Shown piece after piece: positions 1-12,229 of a stretch of 64,000 nt of DNA. This stretch comes from Oxytricha trifallax. Its lineage: Eukaryota > Ciliophora > Spirotrichea > Sporadotrichida > Oxytrichidae. The position numbers were made by a program, and so were the translations under genes. The stretch covers positions 62,001 to 126,000 of the forward strand of contig ARYC01000057.1 of assembly GCA_000711775.1 (NCBI GenBank). Reading direction: 5' to 3'. Positions within the stretch are counted from its first letter, which is position 1. Each line of letters opens with the position of its first letter. The notes beneath the pieces were generated by a model. It did no database searches and had not been told where the DNA came from. It saw only the letters and a program-made list of their open reading frames with translations.

Positions 1-547
1 ATTTGATCTTTTAAGTTTGTCAACAATCTTTTTTTTTAAATGTATTTCACTTATAAAATTTAAGCTTACTGAGAAATTTTCAATAATATATAGTATAAAC
101 CATAAATTACTACTAGAATCTTAGTGCTGGTTAGTTTATTGAATCCTATGCACAGTCCTAATCAAAGCTTAATTTATCATTCAAAAATGAAAATTAATCT
201 TCAAAATTTAAATTGTTTTCTTGGTTTGTGGAATATGACAGATCTCCAAACTTTTAAAAAGATTTGGCAAGGATTAAATCATGTTTCTGAGTTAATCTTT
301 CTCTGGCTGGTTGTGTGAAAATGGTTTCCATTTTATATTTTTATAATTATATTTAACAATCAATGATAGAATTTTGATTCTTTATAAGTATGATATATAA
401 TTTTCTTAATATCAATTTTTAATATTATATGAAAGTTTCCAAAATCTTTTAAAGCGTATAAATTAAGATATAAATTTGTAGGTTGTCTGCTTTAAATTTA
501 AGTTTTACTTTATGTTTTATAAAATTTTTACTAAATAGAGATTTATT
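1..547. other. AT-rich region, possible small MDS
   Basis: Mostly AT-rich sequence. On the minus strand about 330-165 is a stretch with protein-like composition (around NQPEKDQ, then LPNLFKSLEICH) that could be a further segment of the Ser/Asn/Gln-rich gene to its right or of another gene. I could not link it through a pointer and no other feature is visible. Confidence 0.3.
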
Positions 548-2920
548 TCATAAATTAGTTAAGTTTATCTGAGACACTTAGGGGTTTCTCTGAGTTTATG
601 AACCAGTACCCCCTAAATTGCTAGATGAGCAATTATTAAAACTGGGCTTTTTAGAATGGTGCTTAACTGGGTAGTAGCCTTTTTAAATTTAAATATTCTA
701 GGTATTGTTTGTGAATGGGCTGCTTTTTTAAAGTATGTGAGTAGATATATTCTGACTGCTATCCATATTATAAACATTAAAAATCACTTTGGAAATAATT
801 TATGAGCAGCTATTTAATCATAACAATAAACATTAAATTTAGTTAATTATTTTGTTATTTAGAGAATTGTAAATTCAATTTGAATTATAAAATTGATTTT
901 TCACTATCAATATTAACAGCATTTTGGTTGTTTGTAAGCATAGCACTGATGTTAGTACTGCTCATTTATTTGCTAAAACTATGTTGAGTAACTTTTGATC
1001 CTCTCAAATTGCTTTTTTATGCATTTATTTACTTATCAAAGTCCCCCATCATATTGATGACTTTACCGCTTGCTGAAGGTGCCCCCACTCCAGTTTGATT
1101 TCTCTTGTGACCAGTCTTTGAATTATGATACTTTTGCTGCATCTTAAGAAGCTGTTTAAGATATTGACTTTGGATCATATTTTCCTTTTCATTTATTGAA
1201 TGGGTAATATTCTTTCCACAAGGACTTTTATGAGGTTTTTCTTCTTTGCTTTGATATTGACTAAAACTGTGAAGTTGGTCATTCAAATTTGAAATGGATT
1301 ATTGCTAAATTTAATGCTAGAGATTGATGTTTGATTTTGATGAGTTAAGACCAAGCATTAGATTCTGGGTGCTTTAAGATGTTGATGCACCCCATACCAT
1401 AGAATTCACTCTTCCATTGCGTTTTCTTTTTACACTTGAAGGCTCTCTTATCATAGTTGTGAGATTTTCAGCAAGCACTGTATGATCTACTTTTTACTTA
1501 TCAGCATTTAAATAACTTCAAAAGCGATTAAGTAAAATATATTATCAGCGATTTGATTTGTTCTTTAAGTTTTCAATTGAGATCTTGAATTTGTATTATG
1601 ACAATTTCTACTTAAGTTTGAGCAGTGATTTGTTGAACTCGTAAGCTTCTACGTTGAATTCTTACTTTTTATAAGATCTTTCTAACTTGAAATATTCTTT
1701 ATTGCAGGTTTTAGCTAAACTAAAACAATCTAAATTCATATTTAAATATTTTTAATTAGAGATAGGTAATTAAGTAATGATTTACATAGTGTCTTCAAAT
1801 TATGTATTAGAGTTTTAATTGAAAAAGCTGACATTCGCTAACTTAGATCCATTCAAATTTGCTCCATACTAGACCCCACCTACTTAGCTCGTACTTAATT
1901 TCCTAGTCCTTGAATGAGCAGAGATCTTTTTAACTCTTTCTATGTTCTGCTGAATGTAATCGGTCCTAGTTTTACTATGATTTTGATTGATAACTTGATA
2001 TGGCGATGTTCCAAGTCTATTTGAGCTTGCTGTATGCTTATGATGAGCATTAATGCGTTCTCTGGAGGTGTGGGAACCAGATGGGGCGATATCTTTGTAT
2101 TATTGCTTGATATTTAGGATTTTTTAAGTTATTAAATTTGATGTCGAATTTTACTGTTGTACGTTGCTATTAGAATTTGTGGCAGTTAAATCAATGACCA
2201 CATTTTCAACTGTAGATTCAAAAATATAAAAAATATGTTAGATTTCGTAGGCTAGTGTTTGCTCACTTTTTAGAAGAGCGAAGATTACTATGATGTCAAT
2301 AGATTTGGCACATTAACAAAGGTCTAAGAACTATTGAGATTCAAATCGATGCTTTTAGTGCTTTAATTTCCAAGCTTCGAGATGCCAAGCTGCATCACTT
2401 ATGATTAGGTTCTTTTTAACTGATTTCTTGAATTTCTATTCTTAGCACTCAGAATATTCCGATCGGACATGCCTCCTTTTCCACTGCTTTTAGTAGATTA
2501 AGTCTGGGTTTAGAGCTGTACTACAGACACATCACTAAAATTATTTGGACTTTAAGTTAGATTCTAGCATATTTTACTCTATGAGCCAGTACTAGAGACT
2601 GTTTTTAAGTCAGCAATGCTTGACTGGACATTTTTCATGGAATTTTTTGTCATAGAATTATTGCTATAAGTGTTTTAAAGCTAAGATATCGGTTAGTTGA
2701 CATAACTTTACGAATTTAAGTCTACGCTACTCTTCATACTATGTGTCTTCTATAAAGTAGAATTACTTAATTGGCTTTATTAAGTCTTTTACTGCCTTTA
2801 TGGTTAGGAATTCTTAGGGGGTAGTTACCTTACAGCTGACTCTTTAGTTGTTTTTTAGACTTTCCTTGGTACCTTGAAATCATGAGCAATTTAAAACCAA
2901 TTGTAAAATTCCTCTTCCAT
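548..2920 (-). CDS. Ser/Asn/Gln-rich hypothetical protein, germline gene with IESs
   Basis: Function not recognised. The minus-strand reading starts at ATG 2920 (MEEEFYNWFQIAHDF) and passes through long segments rich in Ser, Asn, Gln and Lys, with TAA/TAG as Gln, ending at a TGA at 548-550. Frame changes near 2200, 1750, 1500 and 830 suggest several IESs or introns; I could not fix their pointers. The segment around 1710-1560 (NKEYFKLERSYKKQ) looks coiled-coil. The first 20 residues are the only compact, ordered-looking part. Composition resembles the low-complexity proteins common in spirotrichs. Start is likely; stop and internal joins are uncertain. Confidence 0.45.
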
Positions 2921-3612
2921 TGTGATTTTACGAGGCTAGTTATCTTATTCATACATTCCCATCAGCAGATATTCAAATTTCAAAATTTTTAATTTAAACT
3001 AGAGTAATAAGTATTCTCATATTTGAAGTAAAATTACAAAAATATTCATCTTCAGCTTCTTATATATCATCCAATTGTTGTAAATCTAGAAATCTAGGGA
3101 CTTCATATTCACATCTGGGGTCAAAACACTCTGCTGGGGTGTACTAAGCGAACGTGGTTATAGGGGCTTGATTATTTATCATGCTTTTTATCGATAAGTT
3201 TGCTAATGAGCGAGTATTTGTTAATAATATACAAATTTCATAATATTTCCTCTATTTGTATTTTTAATTAAGTATGACTATGATGAGATTGTAAATTTTT
3301 TGAGTTGTTTTAGCTTGATTACTAGTTTTTCATTCTTTATAACGGTTTTATAATTTTATTGATTTATAATTTCTTGGAATACTCTATCGTTGATATATTA
3401 TATCTTTGGCTTTAAATTTCTGGAAGAGCAGGTGACTTGAAGTGGAAAGCCCTGTTTTATTATTCAAATTTAAATTATAATTTCTAACAATTAAATTTTG
3501 TTCAACAATGAAAGTCACAGTAGAGTAATTATTGATTAATTTTAATGAAAATTCTATTTTATTCAATAAAAATAATAATTTAGATTATTACATCACTATT
3601 GTTTATACTTAC

Positions 3613-6478
3613 TCATCTTTTCTTTCTCTTATCATATTTAGAGGATTTCTTCTGCTTTTCTTCATCATCCTCACTATCTGTTTCCTACCTAGCTTTATTC
3701 TTACTCTTTTTCTGGTTTAATTTATAGTCACTGTCCTCTTCCTCTTCATCAGAGTCTTTCGTCCTTTTCCTATTCTTACTGTGATTTTTATCGGTTGTCT
3801 TACTCCTAGCAGAGACTATTTTCTTATTCTTATTCCTGGATTTCCCATCATCGTCACTATCCTCAGATTTATCTTCAATGTGCACATCTTCCAAGTCAAC
3901 CATGTCCTTGTTACTCTTCCCCTTGGATTTATTGCCTCTAAATTTATCAGTGATCTTGGAGAGAGCACTTTTGTTGTTGCTGGTTGTATCATAGGAACTT
4001 TTAATGCTTTTATTGGCCAGATTAGCTTTCTTGAGCTTTGATTGTTTATCATCGTCACTGTTGTCTTCGTTATGGTCTACATTGGCGTTTTAATTGTCAT
4101 CGTCACTGTCATCATTGTTTCGACCTTTTTTCTAGAGATTCTTCTGCATTGGCTGAGTTTTCTTTTGTTTTTATTGGAGTCGTTTTTGCTTCACTTTCTC
4201 TATTTCTCTTTAAGCTTCCTCATCATCATCATCTATGACTATAAATCACTATTAAAGGTTTATATTCAAGGAAATTTCCATCCAAAATAACTTCGGAGTT
4301 TGATGCAATTAAGTGAAATTTTTTAATTATCTAAATGGATTGATTTCGTATCTCATGAATTAATTTTAATGTTAAAAACTAACTAACTAAATAAAATTTA
4401 AATTCTTATAGGAAAATTATGACTATTTTGCCATCCCCATCTTCATCATCGCTATCATGACCTCTCTTGCCTTTCCTTTGAGGCACTAAATTCTCAATAA
4501 AATCTTCTGCTGTAATAATCTGTGTCGACCCCAGTACCAAATTTTACGACCCATTTATTTTATCAAGATTTTATAGGCAACAGATTTCATAATGCGAAAG
4601 TCCTCCAATCACGCTAATTATCAATCTTTCATCGTTGTCGTTGTCTCTGTCGTGTCTAGCCCATTTCGCAGCTGCTTGATTTCGCTAAGAATCCATAAGT
4701 TTTTCATCACCGCAATATGGGTATACTCGAGTGTCGAGCTAATTGTTTAAAGCTTCCTTAGCTAGTTTCACGATTTGTGGCTACTAATTAAAGATTAGCA
4801 TTTTATGAATCCTGGACAATTAATTTAAAAATGAGGCTAGGTTCTTAGGATATCGTACATTCAGAAATATATATATATAGTTTACAAATTAAATATATGC
4901 ATAATTGTTTCTGATTTCTTGAATCTCATTTGCATATTTTCGCTTGTATTCATTAAACTCTGAATTACTTAGTTAAGGATAGGTCCTCTTCAGTTTCTTA
5001 ACTGGCTCTTATTTATTATAGTCCCTAATAAGTTTCAATACATTTTTCTCTTCTTAAGTTTCAACCAAGCTCAGCACAGTTTTGAAATCAGCATCTGGCA
5101 AGGCATAGCAAAGCAGATATATACTTAAAATTCTCAGTTTATCCTCAGCTCTACCAAGTATTTTGATGATTTTTGTAAGTTCCTTAGCTATGAAATTTTC
5201 TGACAAAGTTTGGCCTTAGTCGCTTACTCCAGATATTATGGACTGTTCAAATTCAATTAACTTCATGATGTTCATTTTTGGATTTTACATCTTATCGGTT
5301 ACTTTCTGAGCTAGGTCTAAATGTATGAGGACCTAGGTTTTTCTCTTTTCAAATTCAGGAATAGACTTGAGTATCTTGGAGATATCATCGTGATGTAATT
5401 CTTCCTTATTTGCTAACTTTTTCATGTTAGCTTGATCTTATCTGAGACCCTTGATTTCGTCTTATAAAAAGCCAAAAGTCTCCGCAATGTGCAAGGCTTT
5501 ATACTTCTACCAAATCATGTCATCTTCATTGAGCTTTTTAGACTGCTCTGAAGCTGCTTATCTCTGGTCATCCCCTTGCTCCTTTGGGATAATTTTATCG
5601 AGTGTACCATTCTCAGGCACTTTCAAATAATCATAGATTACACTTTGATAGTGATAATCATGAACCAAAGGAGAAATTAAATCGAAAGTGCGATCTAAAA
5701 TTAGAAGTGTTCCTCTAGGCTCTCTAAATTACAACTGATAACTTTCGTTGACCTTTTAACTGTAGCCATATAGATACTCTATTTTCTTATAAACTTTGGC
5801 AGCTACTTATTCACAAAGTATTGAATCTCGCTAATATTAAACGTAAGGCCTTTCATTCAATACAGAACAAAGCGAAAAAAGCTTATGAGCTAGCTCCTCT
5901 ACAATTACTTTCGAAGGATTATCAGGATTTATTAGTTTCGTCATTGAGTTCACTTTAGTTGAAATTTTGAAGATATTATCTTGCCAAACTGTAAAATCAA
6001 GATTAACCTCATAAAATGTCTTGACTTTGTGAATAAGCTTTTGATTAAGAGTCATTAACTTGATTTATTCATCGGGCACCGTGGTTAAAAAGCACAGATG
6101 AACATCTCCATAGTGGTCATATGAAAATTGTTCAATTTCTGGAAAATCTTCTAATACTTTACTGATTGAAGCTGGGGTTGGTTCAATTAAGTAGATGACA
6201 TCAGACATGGGATATCTCTTTCTCGGTAGCTTAAGTTATTCCGTTTAGTAGACATTTCCAGCTTCCATAATATCAAACATCGTACAGAAACTTGAAATCA
6301 GCTTTGTCGAATAATCATCCATAACCAGTATGACGTAATTTGGGGATAGCTTACACTTTTACCTTATGCTCTGTAGAAGATCGTACATAAGTCTAGATTT
6401 TGCGTACTCATTAAGATTGAATAGTTAGTTGGTCTTGAGCTTCTTAGGCAATTCCATAATCTCGATTGAGCGCTCCAT
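3613..6478 (-). CDS. Sec1/Munc18 (SM) family protein with long charged C-terminal tail
   Basis: SM proteins bind syntaxin-type SNAREs and control vesicle fusion. The reading from ATG 6478 shows the family hallmark LILDRTFDLISPLVHDY followed by a YQSVIYDYL-like stretch in mid-protein, and the usual overall layout for about 680 residues. A 184-nt insert (see IES at 4234-4426) is then skipped through the pointer ATAGTCATA and the frame continues into a tail of about 210 residues made of Asp/Glu, Lys and Gln runs, ending at TGA 3613-3615. Without the insert the gene is 2682 nt, 893 codons plus stop. Family members are usually 590-670 residues, so the tail is an addition. The subfamily (Sly1, Vps33, Vps45 or Munc18) is not decided. 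Confidence 0.85.
4234..4426 (-). other. IES, 184 nt, pointer ATAGTCATA (9 bp)
   Basis: Direct repeats TATGACTAT (plus strand) at 4234-4242 and 4418-4426 flank an AT-rich insert. Removing the insert plus one copy joins DGKIVI to DDDDEEAQ in frame on the minus strand. Nine matching bases at exactly the needed phase make chance unlikely. Confidence 0.8.
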
Positions 6479-6614
6479 AAGAGTGATTAATATTTTAAAT
6501 TAATGATTTCATTAATCCTATTCTTATTGCAGTAATTTTTTCAATTCTATTGTCTTAATAAAAGTCAATATCAAAGAGCTAAGTAAAATATAAATATATA
6601 TATGAGTTAAAATT

Positions 6615-8226
6615 TCAATTAGTTATCATGTTTATCCTGAAAGAAAAGCCTCCTGATGCTATCTCCATACCATCAAATAATCTAAAATTTTCACTGCTTT
6701 CTTTCAAAGGATTTTACATCTAATGTTAGTTATTCACTAGCATAAAAGTGCCATATTACGAACCAACAGGAACAATAAACCAACCCTTGCCTTTAATGTA
6801 TTAAATCTCACAATGCTTGCCGTGAATTTTCGTAAATTTTTCTTTAAAAATGATATCATTTCGATGCTGGTCTTGCTATCTGCCTATTTTAATAGTATCA
6901 ATATCAAATTTAATATAGTCAGGATCTTATATATCCACAAGTGCAGTAGCTTTATTTTATCCACAAAACTTCAAATGAATAAAAGGCCTTTCTTGCTATT
7001 CATAGTTTTAGGTCTAAGGATCTTCAATTTGGCTTTGATCTTATATTTAAAATATGTCTTCGACACTTTTATCGAGTGTATCTATCATGTTTTAGTTTTG
7101 TGACGTTTTCATTCTTGGATATATCAATTGCTTATCAAAATTTTACTGCTACTTTTCATTTTGAAACTTTTAGAATATATCCAGTTAATTTTCATGCATA
7201 TCCTGTACAATGAAGTAATCTGAGATCGTACTCAAGTAAAATACATCGTCCTTATTGAGTTTATAGTACACATCTTTCTATAGTTTAACTATTAGTGTTT
7301 AGCCTACCAAATCATTAGTAAAATTTAAAAATGGAAATTTAGGATTTTCAAGATTTAATGCGATCTAACTCACGAAAGTTTTATCATATTTGTTTAGAGA
7401 AATTTCTAAACTTTTAGAATAAATGTTGTTCTAAATGTCTGGAAGCCTAGAAATGAATACTTAATTAGTTTTCTATGGATTGATTTTGTTAGTGTGATTT
7501 AACTATAAACTTTGACATAAGTAATCTTTTGGTAATTTGATTGGCGTAAGCTATAATTGAATAATTTCATTTTAATAGCTTTAGTCTAAATTGTCAACTT
7601 GAAAGATTGGATACTGCTCATTTTATAATTTACTTTAAAGTTTGCCAATATTTTGTAAGCAAAACTCTTCAAACTAATTCTTAATTTAATCCTAGGTCAA
7701 AGCATTTAAATTATTTTTGATATGAAAGAGTTGGCATCTATCTAATTCATCTGTGATGTCGTAAGAGACCTATATTTAACTGTCTTGATTTATTTCATCT
7801 TCCTAGCATATAATCTAAAGGTTGAATTCAACTGGCTTTGATACTTCAAAGACTCCTAAGTTACACTAATCAACTAATTTAAATCTTGTTGACTATAAAT
7901 CTAGCATTTTATGATTTCTTATATCCTTCTCGGCAACTCTTATTTATTAAACACTTCAATGGCTTATAAATCACCTGACTGTTAAATTTCAACAATTACT
8001 TAAAACAAGAAAATTATTGTACTAAACTGAGATTAATAAAGCTAATTTTCATCTTTAAACCATTCTTAAAGTCGATCGAAATCTAAATTTAGGTTTTATA
8101 CAACTGAGAATAATTGGTCTCCTATATCATTGTTGTTAATTTAGAAAAAACTCTCTAAAATGTCTTTGATTATGTTTCTTAAAATACAAACATTCACTAT
8201 ATTATCTAGCTATGGTTTTTTTCAAT
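6615..8226 (-). CDS. FHA-domain protein, 5' end missing
   Basis: About 536 codons are open in one minus-strand frame, ending at TGA 6615-6617. Near the C-terminus lies a forkhead-associated (FHA) domain, a phosphothreonine-binding fold: TIKIGRQQ, then an IHGKHCEI core, GWFIVPVGS, and a closing GMEIASGGFSF. The rest is Gln/Asn-rich and not recognised. The frame meets TGA just upstream of 8226 and there is no suitable ATG, so the first segment(s) must join from elsewhere, through an IES or intron in the AT-rich DNA to the right. FHA assignment is good; partner and pathway are unknown. Confidence 0.65.
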
Positions 8227-9399
8227 TAAACGCTTACAAAAATAACTTAATGAATTTTTATTTTATGTATAAAACTTAAAATACAGTTAAAAATTTAAAA
8301 TCTAGCGATCTCTAAATACTTTAGCCCTCCACTATCCCATATACTATAAAACTTTAAGAACTTCTTTTAATCATTTAAAACCCCATTTTTGCAATAACCA
8401 ACACATTTCTACTCAGCACACGCAGTATTTGTGATAAATACTTCAAATTAGCATTGTATTAATCTATAGTTATAAGCTATCGTTTTAATAAATAATTCAT
8501 CAACGTTAGTGTAAATCTTAAAATGTGGAAGATTTTATTCTATAAATGTTTTAGAATTGCTGTTAAATGTTTTATGTGCCTAATGTTTTCTTTATTAATC
8601 AAATATAAAACATAAAATTTCATAAAGAAATGGAATCGATACATTTAATATAAAATGATTATGATTTAATCAAACAATATTATTGAGTAAAAGTTTGCTA
8701 ATGCAAAATACTTAGAATAACTGCTTTATTTATCTGTGTAAAGTTTTCTATAAATTTTCACTCTCCATTTTATTTTAAATATATATATCAAACTAATAAA
8801 TTATTGAGAATAAGTAAATATGTAATTTATAAACATTTTTGAGATAATTCTTGAATATTGATTATGCATATTGTGTAAAATAGAAATAAAGTTAAAATGA
8901 TAAATTTTGATAACTTTGATATATAGAACATATATTGCAGTTGGCTTTTGTATCTAAAAAACAAAAAGACATTTTAGATTAAGATATAAGTTTTAAGCTT
9001 TAAATTAAATTTAGATATCTATACATTAAGTCTCTTCATATTAAAGGTTTAGGGGGGGGTAAAATGGGAATAATACGAGTTGATGCCATTTGAAAATTTT
9101 AATTGAACTAATTTGAATGTTTGCGAAAAATTTTCGACTTGATGATCATTAAATAATAATGCTAAAAAATAAAAAAATTGCAATCAGGAATCTTATTTAC
9201 ACATTCATAATCTCCTTTAAATTAATTATAAGTTTAAGAACGAAAAATATTAGTAGTTAAAAAGATTAATTCTCTTACAAAAACTTCCCTCGATACAGTT
9301 TATTATACTTGTTAAGATAAAGGTGTTATTATACTTAGTCATTATTTTTATTAGTTTTGCATTATATATTGAGTGAGTCACATATATACTCGTTAAAAA
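8227..9399. other. AT-rich DNA with no recognisable gene
   Basis: Very AT-rich, with a short poly-G run near 9051-9060. I see no frame with protein-like composition except possible fragments towards 9400. It may hold IES sequence and the missing 5' part of the FHA gene. Confidence 0.4.
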
Positions 9400-9658
9400 G
9401 GTAATCTGTATCTATCAACTTGATTGCACAAGTTACTTCTCACAAAAATACGCACTCTTTTCTCAAATTTAGTTCTTAAGATATTAGTATTTATAGTAAC
9501 ATTAGGGAGTTCTGATATTTCTAGGCTCACTGCTTTAGTGAACGCTTGTTAATTGATTTACTTCTTAGTTTTCTTGAGTTTTTGGATTTATTAATAGTCA
9601 AAGCTTAAATTTCAGGGTCAATATCTTCTTAGTTTTCGTTAGAACTGCTGTTAATCAT
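9400..9658 (-). CDS. Small hypothetical gene fragment
   Basis: From ATG 9658 a minus-strand frame reads MINSSSNENQEDIDPEIQ and then a Lys/Arg/Ser-rich segment to a TGA at 9527. In another frame at about 9475-9405 a basic segment (TKFEKRVRIFVRSN) follows, suggesting a second MDS after a short IES. Function unknown; the fragment may belong to a gene continuing leftward. Confidence 0.35.
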
Positions 9659-9692
9659 TAATAATAAATCAGTTAATAAAAACTGTATGGTA

Positions 9693-10587
9693 TCATACAA
9701 AAACTTAAAAATAAGTGAGCCAATGATTTAAATGCTATTAAATAAAGCTGTCCTCTCTAAACATGTAATGTCCCCCAGAGTTAGAAAGTTAGGATGAAGG
9801 GTTTTCCAAGTATTTTTATATAGATTCCCCAAGTGCCAACTTCAAAAGATTTTTGGCGGCTTCTATCACCCCTGAATCTGAAGCATGATCGTCTTCGTTA
9901 CCCTATAAAGAAAGAGTTTAATATCAAAGTAATGTATGATTTAAACGAACTAACTTACCAATTGTTGATTTTGTTGACTTGACAAAGATTTATGCTTGAG
10001 AAATTTGAGGTGCTTTTCATCGTATAAAGGAAAATCTAACTTCTCTTTCGAGAGTTTATCTTCGTAAAATATCTTGGAACAGGGTGGAGCTTTGGCTTTC
10101 TTTTGTTTAGAGTGTACCAAAGCCTATAGCTTGACTTTGGATAAATTTAAGTTTAAAATGATCTAAAACAAAAAACTAAATTTTTCTCAGAGTCTCTGGC
10201 CTTAGATTTTCTCATAGCTTATGAATTCTACGAGCAAACGTTTAAACTTCTATGATTTTAATTGTTAAAGCTTTGAGAGCAAAAGAATGTAGAGTCCTCT
10301 TGATCAAAACTATGATTTTCTTCAAAGAAAGGATCCTCATCCAAAAAGAAATATTCTGAAACAAGGTTCTTAGACTCCCCACTTTGTAGCTTTTGAGTCT
10401 ACTGGTGTTTGAATTCTTCCCTTTAATTTTTTAAAGTTTGTGAGTAAGATCTCTCGGAGATTCGACTTCTTGGTCGAGTCTGCGAAACATCTGCAGTTCT
10501 TTGAGTTCCATAGGATGGTAATCCCATCCTAATGCCCTACCTCAAGTTGTACCTGTTCTAGTTGCACTTTCTCTACTCCTTGACCAT
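9693..10587 (-). CDS. Hypothetical protein with two short introns or IESs
   Basis: From ATG 10587 the frame reads a Ser/Arg/Gln-rich N-terminus, an acidic FFLDEDPFFEENHSFD patch and KSKARDSEKN; the frame then shifts near 10160-10180. It continues as LYDEKHLKFLKHKSL, and an intron of about 56 nt (GTAAGT..TATAG, about 9957-9902) leads to EDDHASDSGVIEAAKNLLK and a TGA at 9693-9695. The last part looks like a helical segment. The 10160 junction would need a 14-nt GT..AG insert, which is suspiciously short, so an IES is more likely. No family recognised. Confidence 0.5.
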
Positions 10588-11012
10588 TCTCTAATTAATC
10601 TATTGTTAAAATTTGCTCAATATAATAAATCAAATTTGTCATTCTCTTGTTGTTCTGAGATATTCCAGTCATTTTAAACCCTTGATTTTAAAGAAAATAT
10701 AATTCATAAAATTTATTGAGAAAAATAAATTTTATTTTTGATTCATTTAAATTGCTATGCGTATAATTAATGAGAAATTATAATAATTTAAAATTGCTAA
10801 CCACTCATTATTTAGTCTTCTAAATTTTAAATAAAATATGAGAGTAAAATAAATTTTAAAAATACAGAGAATAAATCATCAAATTTTTTACATTATTACG
10901 GAAAATTTAATAGTATGAGTTGCAACTATTATACTAAAATATAAAAAATACTAAAAATTATAAGTACACTCTTAGATTTTATAGCACGAATTCTTACATT
11001 TAAATATTTGTT

Positions 11013-11320
11013 TCATTTGTAATTTTATCTTAAACCCTAATCAAAAATATAAATTTTAATTTTTAAAACTTTTGAGATTAAAATTCTGGAGGTGCCGCTA
11101 AATGTTGAATAGGGTGTATAAACGCCGCTTATTAAGGTATCTGAGAGGTAGGCAGAGCCGCCATCATCGCACATCTGAAATTGGCATTTTGAAGAGGCAT
11201 CTTCCCAAGCACTCATCTTGCTTCTCAAAAGCTGTTTAGAGCTGGTTTTTCTCACTTTGCTCTCTTGCTGATGCAAAGAGTTGGGTTTTGAGTATTCTTT
11301 CCTTTTTAGTTATATATAAA
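11013..11320 (-). CDS. C-terminal coding segment of an unknown gene
   Basis: A minus-strand frame ending at TGA 11013-11015 reads SKMSAWEDASSKCQFQ, then MCDDGGSAYLSDTL and a Ser/Thr-rich stretch. Base composition is clearly richer in G+C than the flanks, which supports coding. The start is not evident; the frame is open to about 11320, so this is probably the last MDS of a gene. Not recognised. Confidence 0.45.
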
Positions 11321-12229
11321 TATATGTAATTTCCCTATACACATCCAATTAAAATATGCCCATATATCCAATAAATTGACCGATAAATTTAAGAAACTTT
11401 TTATAAATCGTAATATATAGTTAAGTGCGGTTCATCTATTGAATATTTTTTGTTAGTTAATTATAAGCTTGAGTATAATTGTAAAGTTTTTGTGTATATA
11501 TATTTTGTGTTTAAGTATGATAGAGTAAGTGCGATTTGAAAGTACATACAAAACACCACCACCCACTCACCCAATCAAACCAGCCAATCAGATCGCAGGA
11601 TTTCAATTATAATAATATTTTAACGATTTAAATCACAATGCTCTTCCACTCATATGATAGATTTTATCCTTATAAAGGATAAAACATATAGGGTTTTATT
11701 TTATAATAAACTTATTCATTTTTATAAATTTAGAAAAGAATATCTGAGAAATCCTGGGGGAAATGGTGATAAATATTTTGATTTTTTTAATTTTAATTTT
11801 TAGTTTTATTTTACCTAATTTTAACTGTCAAGAAATTTATTTTTAAAGGTAAGATCAACTTAGTATAATAATTCAATATAACGAAATATAGTTTTTATTA
11901 GCTAACCATTTTTAATTTAACATTTCGAAATACTAGAGAAATATTTTTGTCATTCAAATTTTGACAATCTATGTTTAAGGAATAAGTTATTTTTGAATTA
12001 AAAAAAATATTATTATATAAATTTAGCATTTATTCTTCTCTCTTTGGTTTAAATTGTCAAATTCATTGTTTCACTAATTTTTATGATCAAGTAAATATTT
12101 AATTGCAAATTTAGATTTTTTAAACAAGTTTAAGATATCTAAATTTAGTAAAAACATGCATAATTTCTATAGATTTATATTTTGAAATGAACAACAGTTT
12201 CAGATATTTTATAGAATAATTTTTAGAAT
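11321..12229. other. AT-rich spacer
   Basis: No gene, RNA or repeat structure recognised; composition is that of intergenic or eliminated DNA. Confidence 0.4.

Noticed and set aside
124..318. 64-residue plus-strand frame near the left edge
   Set aside because: Lies opposite a better minus-strand coding-like stretch and has no supporting motif.
3532..4290. Several hydrophobic plus-strand frames
   Set aside because: They are antisense shadows of the Asp/Lys-rich tail of the Sec1/Munc18 gene.
6813..7103. 96-residue plus-strand hydrophobic frame
   Set aside because: Antisense shadow of the FHA-domain gene.
10155..10180. A 14-nt intron in the minus-strand hypothetical gene
   Set aside because: GT..AG and frame fit, but 14 nt is shorter than any other intron here (29-41 nt); a short IES or an unresolved border is more likely.
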